Assembly: GCF_000023845.1 (NCBI RefSeq) | Contig: NC_013170.1 | Location: forward strand, 1,032,501 to 1,096,500 | Direction: 5' to 3' | Length of the DNA stretch: 64,000 nucleotides | DNA from: Cryptobacterium curtum DSM 15641 | GTDB taxonomy: Bacteria > Actinomycetota > Coriobacteriia > Coriobacteriales > Eggerthellaceae | Part shown: positions 63,098 to 64,000 of the stretch, one piece after another | How the letters are laid out: each line of letters opens with the position of its first letter | Numbering within the stretch: position 1 is the first letter of the stretch | Translations under genes and position numbers: made by a program | Notes under the pieces: generated by a model | Told to the model about the DNA's origin: nothing | Seen by the model: the letters and a program-made list of their open reading frames with translations, nothing else | Database searches by the model: none

Positions 63098-64000
63098 CTA
63101 TTTCACCAGGCCTTTCACAACAGCTTCAAGGCCAACCGAATGAGATGCCTTCACCAAGATGCCGTCGCCAGCATTAACAAGAGAAACAACCTGATCAAGT
63201 GCCGCAGAAGCATCAGTCACACAGATAGCCGCGTCTTCTGGCATGCCTGCCGCAACAGCCGCGCGGGCAATACCGCAGGCGAGCGAACCGACACAAATTA
63301 TCAGATCGATCGGCAGTGAAGCAACGAGTGAACCGATGCGCGCATGAGCTTCCTCAGCCGTATCACCAAGCTCGCCCATATCACCCAACACGGCGATATG
63401 ACGGCCAGCAAAGTGCATCGCTGCAAAGGAACCGAGCGAGGCCTTCATTGAATCGGGATTAGCGTTGTAGGCATCGTCAACAACCACCACGCCAGAGGCT
63501 GTGCGCACAACCCGTCCCCGACCATCAAGAGAAGTAGCTTTCTCAAGGGCATCAACAATAACCGATGCACTCAAGCCAACCTGTGATCCCACTGCAGCAG
63601 CGGCGGTGGCATTGTGCACGTTATGCAGGCCGGCAAGCGCTAAATGGACTGATGCGGTACCCGTTGGTGTATGCAGTGTGAAGCGCGCACACCCCGCTTC
63701 GTCAAGTTCAATATCTGAAGCAAATGTAGAAGGTACCTCAATACCATCTTGCGCTGCATATGAAGCAGGTTCCTTGCCCGATCCGTCAAAGAAAAGTATC
63801 TCAACGCCGCGTTCATCAGCAGATCCATACGCAGGCAACATACTGGCAAAATCGTCAGAGGCGTTAATAAAGGCGATCCCAGTATTGGCTTTAACACCGG
63901 CAATAATTTCAGCTTTTGCCCGTGCAATGCCGTCGCGACTGCCTAAAAGTTCGATATGACTTTCACCAACGTTAGTAACAAGCGCCATGTCAGGCCGCAC
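63098..64000 (-). CDS. murF: UDP-N-acetylmuramoyl-tripeptide--D-alanyl-D-alanine ligase (C-terminal part, cut by window edge)
   Basis: The last 300 residues of MurF lie inside the window. The visible part begins RPDMALVTNVGESHIELLGS, continues with GLHNVHNATAAAAVG, DGRGRVVRTASGVVVVDDAYNANPDSMKASL, VLGDMGELGDTAEEAH, and ends GDGILVKASHSVGLEAVVKGL. The N-terminus with the P-loop is beyond base 64000. The length of the missing part (about 150-170 residues) is inferred from the family. Confidence 0.95.
   Translation of the reverse strand: MRPDMALVTNVGESHIELLGSRDGIARAKAEIIAGVKANTGIAFINASDDFASMLPAYGSADERGVEILFFDGSGKEPASYAAQDGIEVPSTFASDIELDEAGCARFTLHTPTGTASVHLALAGLHNVHNATAAAAVGSQVGLSASVIVDALEKATSLDGRGRVVRTASGVVVVDDAYNANPDSMKASLGSFAAMHFAGRHIAVLGDMGELGDTAEEAHARIGSLVASLPIDLIICVGSLACGIARAAVAAGMPEDAAICVTDASAALDQVVSLVNAGDGILVKASHSVGLEAVVKGLVK

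Overview
The window looks like the chromosome of a coriobacterium (Actinomycetota, Eggerthellales). This rests on moderate GC, an ftsZ/sepF/yggT/divIVA division block without ftsA, FAD-dependent ThyX, three tandem DegV proteins and an actinobacterial-type RpoD. A small-genome oral member such as Cryptobacterium would fit, because genes are tightly packed and there is a streptococcal-type antigen I/II adhesin. That name is an inference from gene content; no database was searched. No phage, transposase, integrase or CRISPR array is visible.

Layout (nearly everything is on the minus strand). 1-7539: start of a DUF1304 gene, a zinc-ribbon membrane protein, valS, clpX, clpP, tig (with an extra Rho_N-like C-terminal domain) and tRNA-Leu(UAG). 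7600-14359: an acyl-CoA ligase with its XRE-cupin regulator, a hypothetical gene, a plus-strand hsp20 with a CIRCE operator, a GNAT gene and rpoD. 14360-16820 (plus): a radical SAM protein and its DUF4130-like partner. 28822-16765 (minus): one long overlapping operon, topA-tmk-holB-ricT-pncB-degV-degV-degV-dehydrogenase-like-radical SAM. 29200-41213: a small membrane peptide, thyX with a DUF1385 gene, a methyltransferase (plus), rpmE with a long Ala/Glu tail, an atypical metG, sppA, rho, a transaldolase-like gene and an amidohydrolase (plus). 41585-46800: thiamine salvage (thiD, thiE, thiM, cytX with a TPP riboswitch, thiN) and rnpB (plus). 47056-49247: the adhesin with its repeat-containing leader. 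49671-64000: the division and cell-wall cluster murF-mraY-murD-ftsW-murG-murC-ftsQ-ftsZ-pgeF-yggS-sepF-yggT-divIVA.

The most unusual feature is the number of short degenerate tandem repeats. Some are in leaders and intergenic regions: ~28 bp before hsp20, 15/30 bp before the plus-strand radical SAM gene, 18 bp before thiM, 19 and 18 bp after pgeF, ~48 bp after the amidohydrolase, and CTGC x11 before the adhesin. Others are in frame inside housekeeping proteins: 5-residue units at the Tmk N-terminus, 9-residue units at the MurD C-terminus and inside the DUF1385 protein, and a 22-residue unit in a methyltransferase. The adhesin leader combines a promoter, a tetranucleotide repeat at the predicted transcription start and an intrinsic terminator before the gene. 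This is the best candidate here for an undescribed switch.
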